Source: Osmia lignaria lignaria
Taxonomy: Eukaryota > Arthropoda > Insecta > Hymenoptera > Megachilidae
NCBI RefSeq assembly: GCF_051020975.1
Contig: NC_135037.1
Location: 2,790,001-2,854,000, forward strand
Length of the DNA stretch: 64,000 bases
Direction: 5' to 3'
The position numbers and the translations under genes are program-made. A model generated the notes under the pieces. The model did not search any database. It was not told the DNA's origin and saw only the letters and a program-made list of their open reading frames with translations. Positions 1-10,137 of this stretch are shown piece after piece (the stretch's first letter is position 1; each line of letters begins with the position of its first letter).

Positions 1-383
1 TTGCTTCGATAGTATCTGCTTGTTGCTTGATTAATTTAGCAGTCTGATCAATAGAGTCCATAATATCTCTCCAACTCTATAACAATAGGACTATGTAAGC
101 AAATATTTCTGAACAATCGTTTATACACACTAAAAAAATGTGAAAATTTATCTTATTTTTGATGAAATACCTGTGCTATAAGACTACCAACGAGATCTTC
201 GTTGCGTTCAATTTTTTTCCCTTGCATCGTTAAAGAGGTAATCGTCGTCGCATATTCGCGGTCTGATTTAACTTTAATCGTCAGACATCGTCTCATCGTT
301 TCAAGAAGCTTGATCTCAGCATCTTGACGGGCGAGTAACGCCTCGTGCGATGACTGTCCTTGTAAACTCGTAGAAAAGCCCAT
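1..383 (-). CDS. Fps85D: Fes/Fer-family non-receptor tyrosine kinase, first two coding exons (partial)
   Basis: Two exons on the minus strand: 383-171 (71 codons from ATG, donor CAG/GTATTT) and 76-1 (acceptor TTATAG), phase 0, continuing beyond the window start. The protein begins MGFSTSLQGQ and contains LLETMRRCLTIKVKSDREYA, closely resembling the start of human FES (MGFSS..., RVKSDREYAGLL), the beginning of the F-BAR domain. Exon 2 begins SWRDIMDSIDQTAKLIKQQA, matching the FES segment SWAEITSQTEGLSRLLRQ. From family knowledge, F-BAR binds curved membranes and precedes an SH2 domain and a tyrosine kinase domain; neither of those lies in the window. Insects usually have one FES/FER gene (Drosophila Fps85D), so the symbol is by orthology inference. 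Confidence 0.88.
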
Positions 384-1085
384 CCCGCTTATGATGAAAA
401 ACTAAATATCGCCGTCTTTATTGAGTTTTCAAATAGTATTACCAATAAAGATTCATTCTTACGCTGAACGAATATAATGACATTAATGGTCAAAGAATTT
501 AGCGGATTTTAATAAACCACTTATTGATGTAATGCATCTCCGGCACAAGTCAGTATACGTATTATTTGATTCTACTCTCGTACATCGTTGCATTCACTTT
601 GATGACTGAGATCAACATTTATATTTATACAGATCTAATGCTGTAAAAATCTACTTTTATTTGTAAAATACCGTCACGAAACAATAGTTGAGGTAGACGG
701 ACAATTCTATTCTGGTAAAAGAAATAGGAAACGAATCCCGCTATATATATATATATATATATATAAAACTCCATTTCAAACTTATGTATATAAAAGTTTA
801 AATCATTACATGGTTTATTAAACATTAGACAAAATCAATATTACAAAAATTTTATACGCAAGTTGATTATGCTAGTTTAGCAAATAACATTTTTTTAAAT
901 CGTATTGCATCAACCTACAAAATGTTTCATCGATCCTTAAGGTATAATCGCCTTTATGAAAATTTCATTCGTATACCGTTCATTGTGTACGAGCTTTGCA
1001 CCAGCTAGTAGTTTAATTGCGATCGAAGTATTTGTAGTATTTGTCCTCTTCTGGTGTATGCTTACGTACCTACATATACGGCAAA
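384..1085. promoter_or_regulatory. Head-to-head intergenic region between the Fes/Fer gene and NDUFA4, with (TA)n tract
   Basis: About 700 bp separates two divergent start codons (383 minus, 1086 plus), so it should contain both 5' UTRs and probably both promoters. A (TA)n microsatellite lies at about 742-765. I see no convincing coding sequence; the short minus-strand open frame at 625-825 runs through the TA tract and resembles nothing. A non-coding first exon for either gene could be hidden here. Confidence 0.5.
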
Positions 1086-1535
1086 ATGGGTGCTAAATTC
1101 ATAGATCTTTCATGGACAACCTTAAAAAAGAATCCCATGGTAAGTAAAATAATAAATAAGAGTTGTTTGTTCGCAGTGTTACTATTATTTATTTTTTTTC
1201 TAGCTGCTTCCATTATTTTTTTGCGTTGGATTTGGAGCAGTAGGATCGGCAGTATGTCTGTTACGTGCCGCTGTTCGAAGCCCTGATGTTGCCTGGTACC
1301 CAAAGACGAATCCTGAACCTTGGAATGAATATCGTGATAAAAACTATAAGGTACATTTTATAAATAACAGGAAAAGATAATAGTTAATTATAAAGGATTA
1401 ACATATTACAAGTTAACGGCAATCGTTTTGTATACGTATTTGTAAGAGACTTGATAATCCGATTTTAATTTTAACTTTCAGTTTCTAACAATTCAAGATA
1501 ATCTTCCCAAGAAATCACCAGCTCCTGAATACTAA
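1086..1535 (+). CDS. NDUFA4: NDUFA4 / MLRQ-type cytochrome c oxidase-associated subunit
   Basis: Three exons, 1086-1139, 1204-1350 and 1482-1535, give 84 residues: MGAKFIDLSWTTLKKNPM, then LLPLFFCVGFGAVGSAVCLL, RAAVRSPDVAWYPKTNPEPW, NEYRDKNYKF and SPAPEY at the end. This matches the NDUFA4/MLRQ family (LIPLF..GAxGA..LLRLA..NPDVxW..NNPEPWN) in length, a single N-terminal membrane helix and the NPEPWN motif. The family protein is a small inner-mitochondrial-membrane subunit first assigned to complex I and later to cytochrome c oxidase. The start is the first ATG in frame with the motif; an in-frame TTG upstream lengthens the open frame but is not needed. The gene is divergent from the Fes/Fer gene and tandem with PPCS. 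Confidence 0.92.
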
Positions 1536-2642
1536 AAATATATCGTTCAACTATTAATTAGTATTTATTGTAGACAGTTAAGGTGACATCAAGTAATCCA
1601 ATATGTATCTGCTATGACCTTTGATATACTAATGATTGTCAAATAGATATAAATAACAAATAAATTGTATAGCTTTCTATTCTTTTGTTAAATATACTGT
1701 ACAGAATTAAATTATATCAGTGACTACAGATCCAACAAGAGTAGACATGCTTTTGTCATCAAAGGTCATTATTTTTGGGAGCCTCAGCTACCCCTAGGTA
1801 AGGTTAGGTCTGCACAATTTGTATGACAGTTCTGTCTGTCTTAACAGTTCCTCCTCTATCACACCTCGTACTCGCAACTGAAAAGACAATTTTAACTCCT
1901 TGAATTCTATTTTTGAGAAATAAGTCAAAATCAGTACAAGACGGAAAAATTATTAAAATAATTGTTTGATACATTTGTATCTTGAAAAGACCGCCATCAA
2001 TGATCATTCAAATTCAATCTCAGCGCCATCTATACAAAAACGGTGGAAACTACTCAACAACTTATCTACAGATTTTTCAAATGGAGCACTACCGCCATCT
2101 CTCGGAAAGTAGCGAAAGCCACTTACCGACTTATCATACGGTAGTCGGTAAATTGTCGAATAGTTTCCGCCATTTCTGTATAGATGGCGCTAGAATCGAA
2201 TTTTAAAAAATAATTTATGGCGGATTTTTTAAAATGGAAGTTTGTCAAAGGAAACGAATCAATTTTTGCGCTATCTGGTGGCGCATTTGCTAAACGCGTA
2301 ATATATTCAATATCGATGAGTTGGAATATAATTGCAGTAACTACAGATCTGTAGTCACTGATAATTGACAATTCTTGTTTAGTTGTGCCAGGTCTGAACC
2401 ATCATTGTTACAATGCAATAAAAAGTTCTTGAGTAAAACATAGTATTATTGTTTTTAACGATAAATATTCTACTGTTACTCTATCATATGTTTTCAACAT
2501 TTATTTTGTAATTTACATGTACAATTTACTGCGTAAATTTATACGGTTTAAAATCATCTATTTGTTTTACGTGATATAGTAGAAAGTTTTATCATAATAT
2601 TGTATTTTTAATTGCGCGCGTGTGTTATATATACATATAAAC
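1536..2642. other. Intergenic spacer NDUFA4-PPCS, mostly a transposon remnant
   Basis: The spacer holds the NDUFA4 3' end (AATAAA-like stretch in ATAACAAATAAATTG near 1655), a MITE-like element at 1714-2363, and AT-rich sequence up to the PPCS start. Small open frames on both strands (1982-2206 plus, 2123-2371 minus) lie inside the element and show no protein-like features. Confidence 0.6.
1714..2363. mobile_element. MITE-like element with terminal inverted repeats, carrying an inner inverted-repeat element
   Basis: The left end at 1715-1732 (TATCAGTGACTACAGATC) is the exact reverse complement of the right end at 2346-2363 (GATCTGTAGTCACTGATA), giving 18-bp perfect terminal inverted repeats 650 bp apart. 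Inside, 2022-2057 and about 2157-2192 form a second imperfect inverted pair starting AGCGCCATCTATACA. No transposase reading frame is present, so it is non-autonomous. Flanks read ...ATTA and ATTG..., so the target-site duplication is unclear. Confidence 0.7.
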
Positions 2643-4040
2643 ATGAATTTAACTTGGGAAGAATTTTATGCTAAACATCCACCACCTCAAGATTTTGCTC
2701 AAAGTGAAGCATTATTGAAAGCATTTACAGAAAGACAATTAAAAAAAAACAATAAAGTTGTGTTAGTTACGGTAAGTGTTTACCTTACTGAGTATTATAT
2801 ATTTTATTGCATTAAGATGGTATGTATGGATCTTATAGAGTGGTGGCACAACAATACCTTTAGAACACAATACGGTAAGATTTGTTGATAATTTCAGTGC
2901 AGGGACTAGGGGATCTGTATCTGCAGAATATTTTTTAGAATCTGGATATGCAGTAATATTTATGTATAGGTAATTAATAAATTACAAATATTTTATATAT
3001 ATTTATAAAATCACTGTTTTATCATATTAATATTTATTATTTAATTGTTGACAGAGTTAAGTCTTTAGAACCATTTTCCAGACATTTTACAGGACAAAAG
3101 TTTTTAGATATGTTAGAGGTCAATGAGCAGCAAGATGGAAAATCTACTGTTGCAGGTATATATCTTTCCTTTTTATCCCGATTAATTAATAAAAAAATCA
3201 GTTACACTAAATTGTGTAATTGATTTAATTGTAACATAACTATACAATCCATACTGTGTTTGTAGTGTTGCCACAGTATACAGAGAAGTTGGCGACAATA
3301 CTGCATAAATATAAAGAAGCTCTGAATCAAGATAGACTATTGCAACTCACTTTCACAACCCTTTCTGAATATCTTTGGCTTCTTCGGTCTGCCTGTCAAG
3401 CACTAGCTTCCTTTAAAAACAAAGCTATTTTGTACCTGGCTGCTGCAGTTTCCGATTTTTACATTCCTTCCAATGAATTGGTATATATGTTCAAAATTTT
3501 CTATAAACACATCACAAAATCAATTTTAACAAAATTGTTAAAATTTATTTATGTGTAAAATCGCTTTCAATATGTTTAGGCTGTTCATAAAATTTCTTCA
3601 AATGAACCGCAAACAATATCCCTTCAATTGGTGCCAAAAATATTAGCTCCTTTAGTAAGTCTGTGGGTTCCGCAAGCATTTGTAGTGTCCTTTAAGTTGG
3701 AAACTGATGAAAGCCTTTTAATTTTAAAAGCCAGAAGTGCACTCAATAGATACAAACACAATGTGAGTAATTTCAATTAATTTCGTTAATAGCATATTGT
3801 AAATTAATAAAATATACTGTTTCTTTGTACACACTGAAACTATTTTTGTTCCAGCTGGTCATAGCAAATATGTTGCATACTCGAAAACAACAAGTAACAA
3901 TTGTCAGTCAGGAAAGTAATCATGTCATTTCTCTTACTAACGAACAGTTGAACAGAGGTGAGGAAATCGAACGATTAATTGTCAATGATCTTGTTGACAG
4001 ACATCAAAATTTCATAAAGTCTACAGGAGAAAGTAGTTGA
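2643..4040 (+). CDS. PPCS: Phosphopantothenate-cysteine ligase (phosphopantothenoylcysteine synthetase)
   Basis: Six exons: 2643-2771, 2839-2969, 3055-3155, 3266-3480, 3580-3762, 3855-4040; 945 nt, 314 residues (human PPCS is 311). The enzyme joins 4'-phosphopantothenate and cysteine in the second step of CoA synthesis, in the cytosol. Visible hallmarks are VVLVTSGGTTIPLEHNTVRF followed by VDNFSAGTRGSVSAEYFLES (human VVLVTSGGTKVPLE..VRFLDNFSSGRRG, the nucleotide-binding N-terminus), AILYLAAAVSDFYIP (human MFYLAAAVSDFYVP), and VVSFKLETD with a conserved KAR helix near residues 235-250. The C-terminus (IERLIVNDLVDRHQNFI) also follows the human protein. All introns are GT-AG with consistent phases. 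It converges on VPS16, whose stop codon is only about 330 bp away. Confidence 0.95.
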
Positions 4041-4367
4041 TGAATATTCCCATTACATGTTAAGTTTAGAAAGATTAAATACATATATGTATATATATGT
4101 ATGTATATACATTAAATTAATTACATTAATATACCGAGATATTTAAGAGATCTATTATAGGTTCTGATCTCATTATTTTATACATAGTAATAATATTTAC
4201 ATACAGATGTGCATACACGTGTACGTGTATACTTGTACAAATATGCACCTTTAAAAAAAATTTAACCTGTTTTTAAATTGTTTTCACTTAAATGTATCTA
4301 GAAAATAACTTTCTGATGAACATATCTCAATTTTTAACCAATGATTCGAAACCATATTAATAGAATG
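4041..4367. other. Short convergent 3' spacer PPCS / VPS16
   Basis: AT-rich, non-coding, and must hold both 3' UTRs. ATTAAA at 4074-4079 could serve as a PPCS polyadenylation signal. Short TATATG-type repeats occur at about 4083-4110. Confidence 0.5.
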
Positions 4368-7300
4368 TTAGTTTTCAAGACTTGTTATATACATGTTAAT
4401 TTTATCAATTAACTGTCTATCAGATGCATTACATTGTGCCAGGACAAATTTTAACGCTGAAACATTTTTTTGTTCTACTGCTGTTTGAATCGCTTCGTTT
4501 AGCATTCTGTAATATCGAATTAATTATTTTATTACGTTTGTCGTAACAAAATAAACACGTTATCCTGATATTAATTTGTACGTATACTTACTTTAGTTTG
4601 ACAAAGTATTTCACTTTCAGCTCATCTTTTACTTTAGGTAAATATTTCTTTGCCTCTCTTTCTTTGTTATATTTCAAACATTGATCTACAAATGGCTGAA
4701 ACGAATGAAAACGAAAAAAAATTAGAAAATTGATTGGTTACTTTAACAGCAGAGTAGAAAAATTACCTCATAACCAATGGGAGATTTTTTGCTTTTAGAA
4801 AGCTTTTCTAGTTCACTCCACATATCCTCTTTTGCTAAATAATGTATTCGTAACCACCAATATCTAAAAACAACGTTTTCACATGTGTTACACATTACAT
4901 ATGTATAGAAGAAGAGTAATTCACAAGCAACTGAGAACTGAAATTACTCGTCATACCTTCGGTCTGATATTCGATATTCCGATCTCAATTTATCTGCCAA
5001 TTTTAATTCATTGTGTGACAATAATATCTGTACTGTATCGTGAAGCGGTTTTCCAACGATTGATTCGTGTAATATATCTTCTAAAGATCTTTGATAGCGT
5101 AACAATTTTATTTGTTCCTCTGTCAAAGCCGCGTTGGTATCGTTACGAGCTAACTTGAAATTTTCTTGAGCAGACTGCAATAAAGCTTCTCTTGCCATTG
5201 TATTCTAAACGATATTAATCGTATAAACAACTGATTGACCAACGATATTAACAAACATAAAATAAAAACTTAAAGGTTTAGTTATATTATTAAGTTGAAC
5301 CAACCTTTCGCTGATAACTTTCAGTAATAAACCATATCGCTTGAGAATGAAAGTCATCGTACTGATTATAAATATCTCGAAGTGTTTCCCGATTGTGATT
5401 TTGACAATATTTAATGTATAAGGCCATCGCTAAAGGACAACGGCTTATGGACATCTGTCAATCAATAACATGAATGTTACCTAACTCTGTATTTCTCTCA
5501 AATACTTTTCATCGAACGGTAATCAATTATTTACCTGGAAGTCGCTGAGCGTCATATTTTCCCTGAGGTGAAGTATCACTGTATAAACCAAGTCAGTATT
5601 TCCACTGTCAACGGCTTTGCTTAAAGCAGCTCTTTCTTCTCCAAGCGTTAACAAAAGCGGTACCTGTTGGTGTGCACGTGGTTCATAATCTATCAGCTTA
5701 AAAAGAAAAGAAAAAATGTTAAATGTGATAATAACTCAGCCATTAAAATGATGCTAATTTCTCTTAAATAGTTCCATAGAGAATAAAGAATTCACTTTGA
5801 TAGCTAGCTGTTTTCGACCGCAATCGGCTGCTCGTTTTGCAATTTCGCTGTAAGAAACTCCGGGCGCGTATCCTAATTTATCGGCTATTTCTTCTGCTAT
5901 TTGTTCCTTATCCAACTGTGTTTGTTTGACCTATTAAGAAAAGCAGGAGAATGATTAAGAAATACAGAAATACATTCAATAAAATAATTAATATTTGAGA
6001 AGAAGCAAGCATATTACTTTATAACAAGCCCAATGAGCTAATATTCGACTTTCTCCTTCGATTTCAGGTAACTGAAGATGTCGTGCAATTTGTATGCTTA
6101 AATAGTAGTGTCTCCTCGCAACGAGCCTATCTAACAACACTTGACTCGTTAAAACAGTAAATCTGTCATTATTAAGTAAATAAAACTTATGAAAATGATT
6201 AGAAGGTAAAGGTACATAGTATGAGTTAAATAAAAGGATACTGAGTATACGTTAATGGAATTCCAATCGCAGGATGTCTAACCGCATTCAAAACTCTCAA
6301 CGTTCGACACATATTAACATAATAGTCAGGATTGACTGTTTTGCTAAAGCCTTTTCCGAATTTGGCTGCCTAGGATAATCAGAAAGAATATTGTATCGTT
6401 CATTTGCCGCAGGATGCAAGTATGAATAAGAAGTTAGAAATCTTACTCTCATTAAAAGCTTTTGCGTTTCAAAATGAAATTCATGACCAGCACCATCGAT
6501 ACAAGCTTTTACCGCTACGTCTAATTTATCTTTAACCAGATCTATGTAACTGTCAGCTTTATGGCTCTTCTTCTGAAATTGTTTCGAAGCTTCCAAAAGA
6601 TAAGATGCAGGATCGGTTGAATTAATACCAAATATCTTTTGAACAACGCTCGGTACTTTCTGTATCATTTCATGAGAAGAACCAGACAGTACACGCACAC
6701 CGTCAATTTCTGTAACAAGATGTACCGGACCGTCGTAAGTGTACACTATTACTTCGGCGGTTCTACCGACCACCATTACGGTACTACTCCAGCTGCATAC
6801 TACAGCTTCAGTTCCACACCTAGAAATTTCAATGTATCAGCAAATCGATTAAAATGGTATAGATAACGATAGAAATGATATACCGACCATGCTATATTTT
6901 CTAATGGTTCTTTCATATTCGTATAATGCTCGCAATATTTTTTCTTAAAATCAACAGAACCTATGTACAAATGACTGGTATCCGTATAAAGAGCGATATG
7001 ACGATTATTTCCAGACACAGCCATGGCTATTACACTGTATATTTTATTATGTCTGCTGAAGATATTGTCCTAAAGAAAGAAATATATAATTTGTTTAAAT
7101 ACCGAGTATAGATTTTGCTTACTTTCGAACATTTAAAGCTTTTACATCATACAAATGGTACGTGGACTGCGTTTTGATACGACTGATGTACAACAAATAT
7201 TCCATCTCGGTTTGATAAAATTACACGAGATTCCCTGTCGCAAAGTACTAAACACCAACAATCTATGGTGCCTCCGTGCCCTGGAGCAAAAAAAACGTAT

Positions 7301-8155
7301 GATATATAAAGATTGAATTTATGAATTAAAGATGATACTGAATGCTGTTCAACAAACTTACTGGGAATTTCTATTTGTCTAACTTTTGGTTCCACCACGT
7401 TATTCACTAGGAATATACGATTAGTAGAGGTCAAAACTGCGATACCTGTACCAGTGTAGCTGACAAAGAACTTTGCCTCTACAACTTTGGTATCTTTCAC
7501 TTCCTGTTATAGAAGAAAGGAAACAACAATATAATCATAATGTCTAAATTAAACCATGTGCATATTATTTGGTTCGTTCAACAATGACTTACATTTCCCA
7601 TGGTAAAGGCATGTTGATAAGTGCCAAACATATCGTATATGTGAACCATACCATCGTCTTGTATACATAACAATTCTTCTTGCTGAGACCAACCTAGATA
7701 AACCAATTGTCCACCGCTCCACTAAAATAATTGAGCCATAAAATTTCAATATCATAGGTTTAATCTGCTTAAAAAATAATTGTATCAAATTAATGGTAGT
7801 TTTGAAAGACATACTTGTAACTTGGCTGTTAATTTTCCAGATGATGTATATAAATATATCATAGGTTTACTGGTTCCTTGAACTTTAACCAATTTCTTTG
7901 GATTCCTGGTAATTGCAATGGAACCTCCGTAAGGAGCTGCTACTAAAAAATTATTATTCGAAACCTCATGTTGGAAAGATAATGGATAGAGTTCGAATTT
8001 TCTGAAAAAATTATTGTTTTTCTTTAACCATATAAACCTCTGTATTTATTCTTTCTCTAAAGTTTATTATCAATTCATGTATAACCTCAATAGTATTACC
8101 TAAAGTACACGTCTCGGCCCAAAGGAAACCAATCAGCAGTTAACATAGCCGACAT
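4368..8155 (-). CDS. VPS16: VPS16, core subunit of HOPS/CORVET tethering complexes
   Basis: Sixteen exons: 8155-8100, 8001-7815, 7721-7593, 7503-7362, 7280-7153, 7069-6888, 6819-6447, 6369-6242, 6162-6018, 5930-5796, 5696-5535, 5454-5305, 5204-4957, 4863-4767, 4695-4592, 4506-4368. Total 2505 nt, 834 residues (human VPS16 is 839). The start MSAMLTADWFPLG resembles human MDCYTANWNPLG. Other matches are FLVAAPYGGSIAITRNP, LDGVRI-like IDGVRVLSGSSHE, the LLRAA(S/K)FGK segment, LRVLNAVRHPAIGIPLTY, SRILAHWACYK and SKSKKSPIGYEPFV. The N-terminal half is the Vps16_N beta-propeller region and the C-terminal half the Vps16_C alpha-solenoid. The family protein binds VPS33 and acts in endosome/autophagosome fusion with lysosomes. 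The exon at 6888 uses an unusual donor (G/GTCGGT), chosen because only it keeps the conserved IAWC segment in frame. Drosophila Vps16A is the expected orthologue. Confidence 0.95.
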
Positions 8156-10137
8156 CTTTCTGAGTAATATAATTCTGATGATAAATAATAATAGAGGAAG
8201 AAGAATAAGCGACTGTGTTTGAGACTTACGTCAACTAACAGTGTTTATCAAATTCAGAGTGAAATATGCGCATGCCTCATCATGAGCGGTGACTACAGAT
8301 ACATATATACCGCAGTTCACCAGAGTCCATAACTGCGACGCGCAGGTTGAAAGATGGGGGAACGCAGCGAGTTCTCTGCTAATCGCTTTCCACTTCGTTT
8401 GGGGGTATCGCCAATCAGGGCGAAGATGCGCACTGGAGAAGCGCGAAGAACGAAAACAGGTCTTTTCGGAGTTATGGACTCTGGTGAACTGCGGTATAAA
8501 ACTGAACATGCCTTTATTTTCAAGGAGTCTCGAATTTCTGCCTTGAAAACGGCACCATAATGGCATCATAAAAGTTCATAAATTGTTTCTAGAAAATTAG
8601 TTTTTTCCCTGCATGTCCATAATATAAGTACCTCCTTGCATACCGCCATTGCTTCCCGCTCTCCTGTTACGAATTTTTTTAGTTCCGATCCCGTCCGCGA
8701 GATGCCATCATTTCAATTTTTTTTAAATTTACTTGCCCGCGTAATAGAACCATATAAAAGATTGAACTGGTTTAGTATCATGTTTTTAATAATTAAAACT
8801 TTGAAATAAAATTAATTATTGAGCTATATATACATATATGTATTTACGGTGTAATAATATAGTCACTACAAATACAAAAAGACTGGATAAATCATTGTTT
8901 CGAGAAGTCATTGCTTTAGGGGGTCTCAGGTACCCCAACAGACAGCCGGCATGATAATTGTCCCTGTTTTACCGGCCGAGTAATCCGGATATCACGTTTT
9001 ATAACATTGTAGGTACCAAGGAGATTCAGAATTTACCGTTTAGCAACATTGTTACGAGCCTCGACAACTTGATTTTTTTTCGATTATCAATATCGTTACG
9101 AGCCCCGGAAGTGCGATTTTAGACCGTTTACCATATTTACACGTTTAAACGACTAAATAGATAGTAAAAGTATTGGAAAATGCGTAAATATATGTAAGAG
9201 GAGGAAAGGGCGCAATGGCGTAAGATGGTGATGGTACGATAAGAGAGATATCAAGGTAGCTGAACGAGAAAGGAGTATGGAAGACGGTAAATGTGGAATT
9301 GTGCGAGGGTAACGGTTCAGGCAGGAAAGTTGGTGGCGATACCGCGAACAGACGACGCAATGCGATGGTGCCAGTGAAAGGTTGCTCGAGGAACATTCCT
9401 ACGTCCATCCGATCCCATCTCGTGCTCTTTTCTCAGGCTGCAAACGTGTATTATATAGATGGATGTATGCATACAGGTACATACACAGGGGGGGGCATAT
9501 CGGTGTACCCTTCATCTGGCTGTTTACCGTTTCCCCTACCTGCAAATCACGCCTCGTAAGCCGAGGTTTCTCGAGTGTAAGTAAAGTCGCGCGCGGTCCC
9601 CGTTACAAGACTCTGCGAAATCAGTGGAAAAGGGTAGAGCGCGCGTTACGCTCCCAGCATTTTCTCTTTCGATCTTTTATTACGATTTTTCATCGGTGCG
9701 CGGCTGGCCGAGTAGGTACTTGTCGTTTACTTGAATCTCGTTCAGCGTGAAGAAGTTAGTTGGTTCGTTATTTTTTACGATAGATCAGACTTTGTGAAAA
9801 ACTTTCGATCGATCTTAATGAAAAAGAGAAGAAGAATGGGAGACTGATCTGCAGTAAATTAATCGACTAATCGATTAATAGACCGATCAACGGGAAAGCG
9901 AACAAAGAGAAACGGGATAAAAGTGAAGCTAGAGAAAAAGGAAAAGGAGAGCTGCGTGAATGTGCAATCTCGTAGACCAGCAGGACCACCTACGGATGAT
10001 CGCTATGGCAAACGATCACGTTCTTTGACGCGTTTGATTCGTACGAGGAAATGGATGAAGACATGCAACGATGAAGAGAGAACGATTTGGTTGTTGGTAT
10101 TTCTAGTCGGTTCGAATTATTACGTGGAATAGCTACT
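8156..10137. other. Intergenic region VPS16 - LRR gene
   Basis: Contains the VPS16 promoter/5' UTR next to 8155, a hairpin element at 8307-8497, AT-rich sequence to about 8900, and more GC- and CpG-rich sequence at 8930-10137. The latter probably includes promoter and 5' UTR of the LRR gene; a donor-like GAGT/GTAAGTAAAG at about 9578 might end a non-coding exon. Open frames here are short and resemble no protein. Confidence 0.5.
8307..8497. repeat. Hairpin (MITE-like) element with 28-bp perfect inverted arms
   Basis: Positions 8307-8334 and 8470-8497 are exact reverse complements (arms begin ATACCGCAGTTCACCAGAGT), separated by 135 bp of GC-richer sequence. Because of the symmetry, open frames on opposite strands both encode IPQFTRVHN, a by-product of the palindrome and not a gene. 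No target-site duplication was recognised. Confidence 0.75.

Noticed and set aside
8231..8569. Overlapping open frames of 68-112 codons on both strands
   Set aside because: They lie in the palindromic hairpin element and mirror each other (both contain IPQFTRVHN); no protein-like features.
9145..9750. Overlapping open frames of 87-122 codons upstream of the LRR gene
   Set aside because: GC-richer non-coding sequence with few stops; no recognisable protein and the frames conflict with each other.
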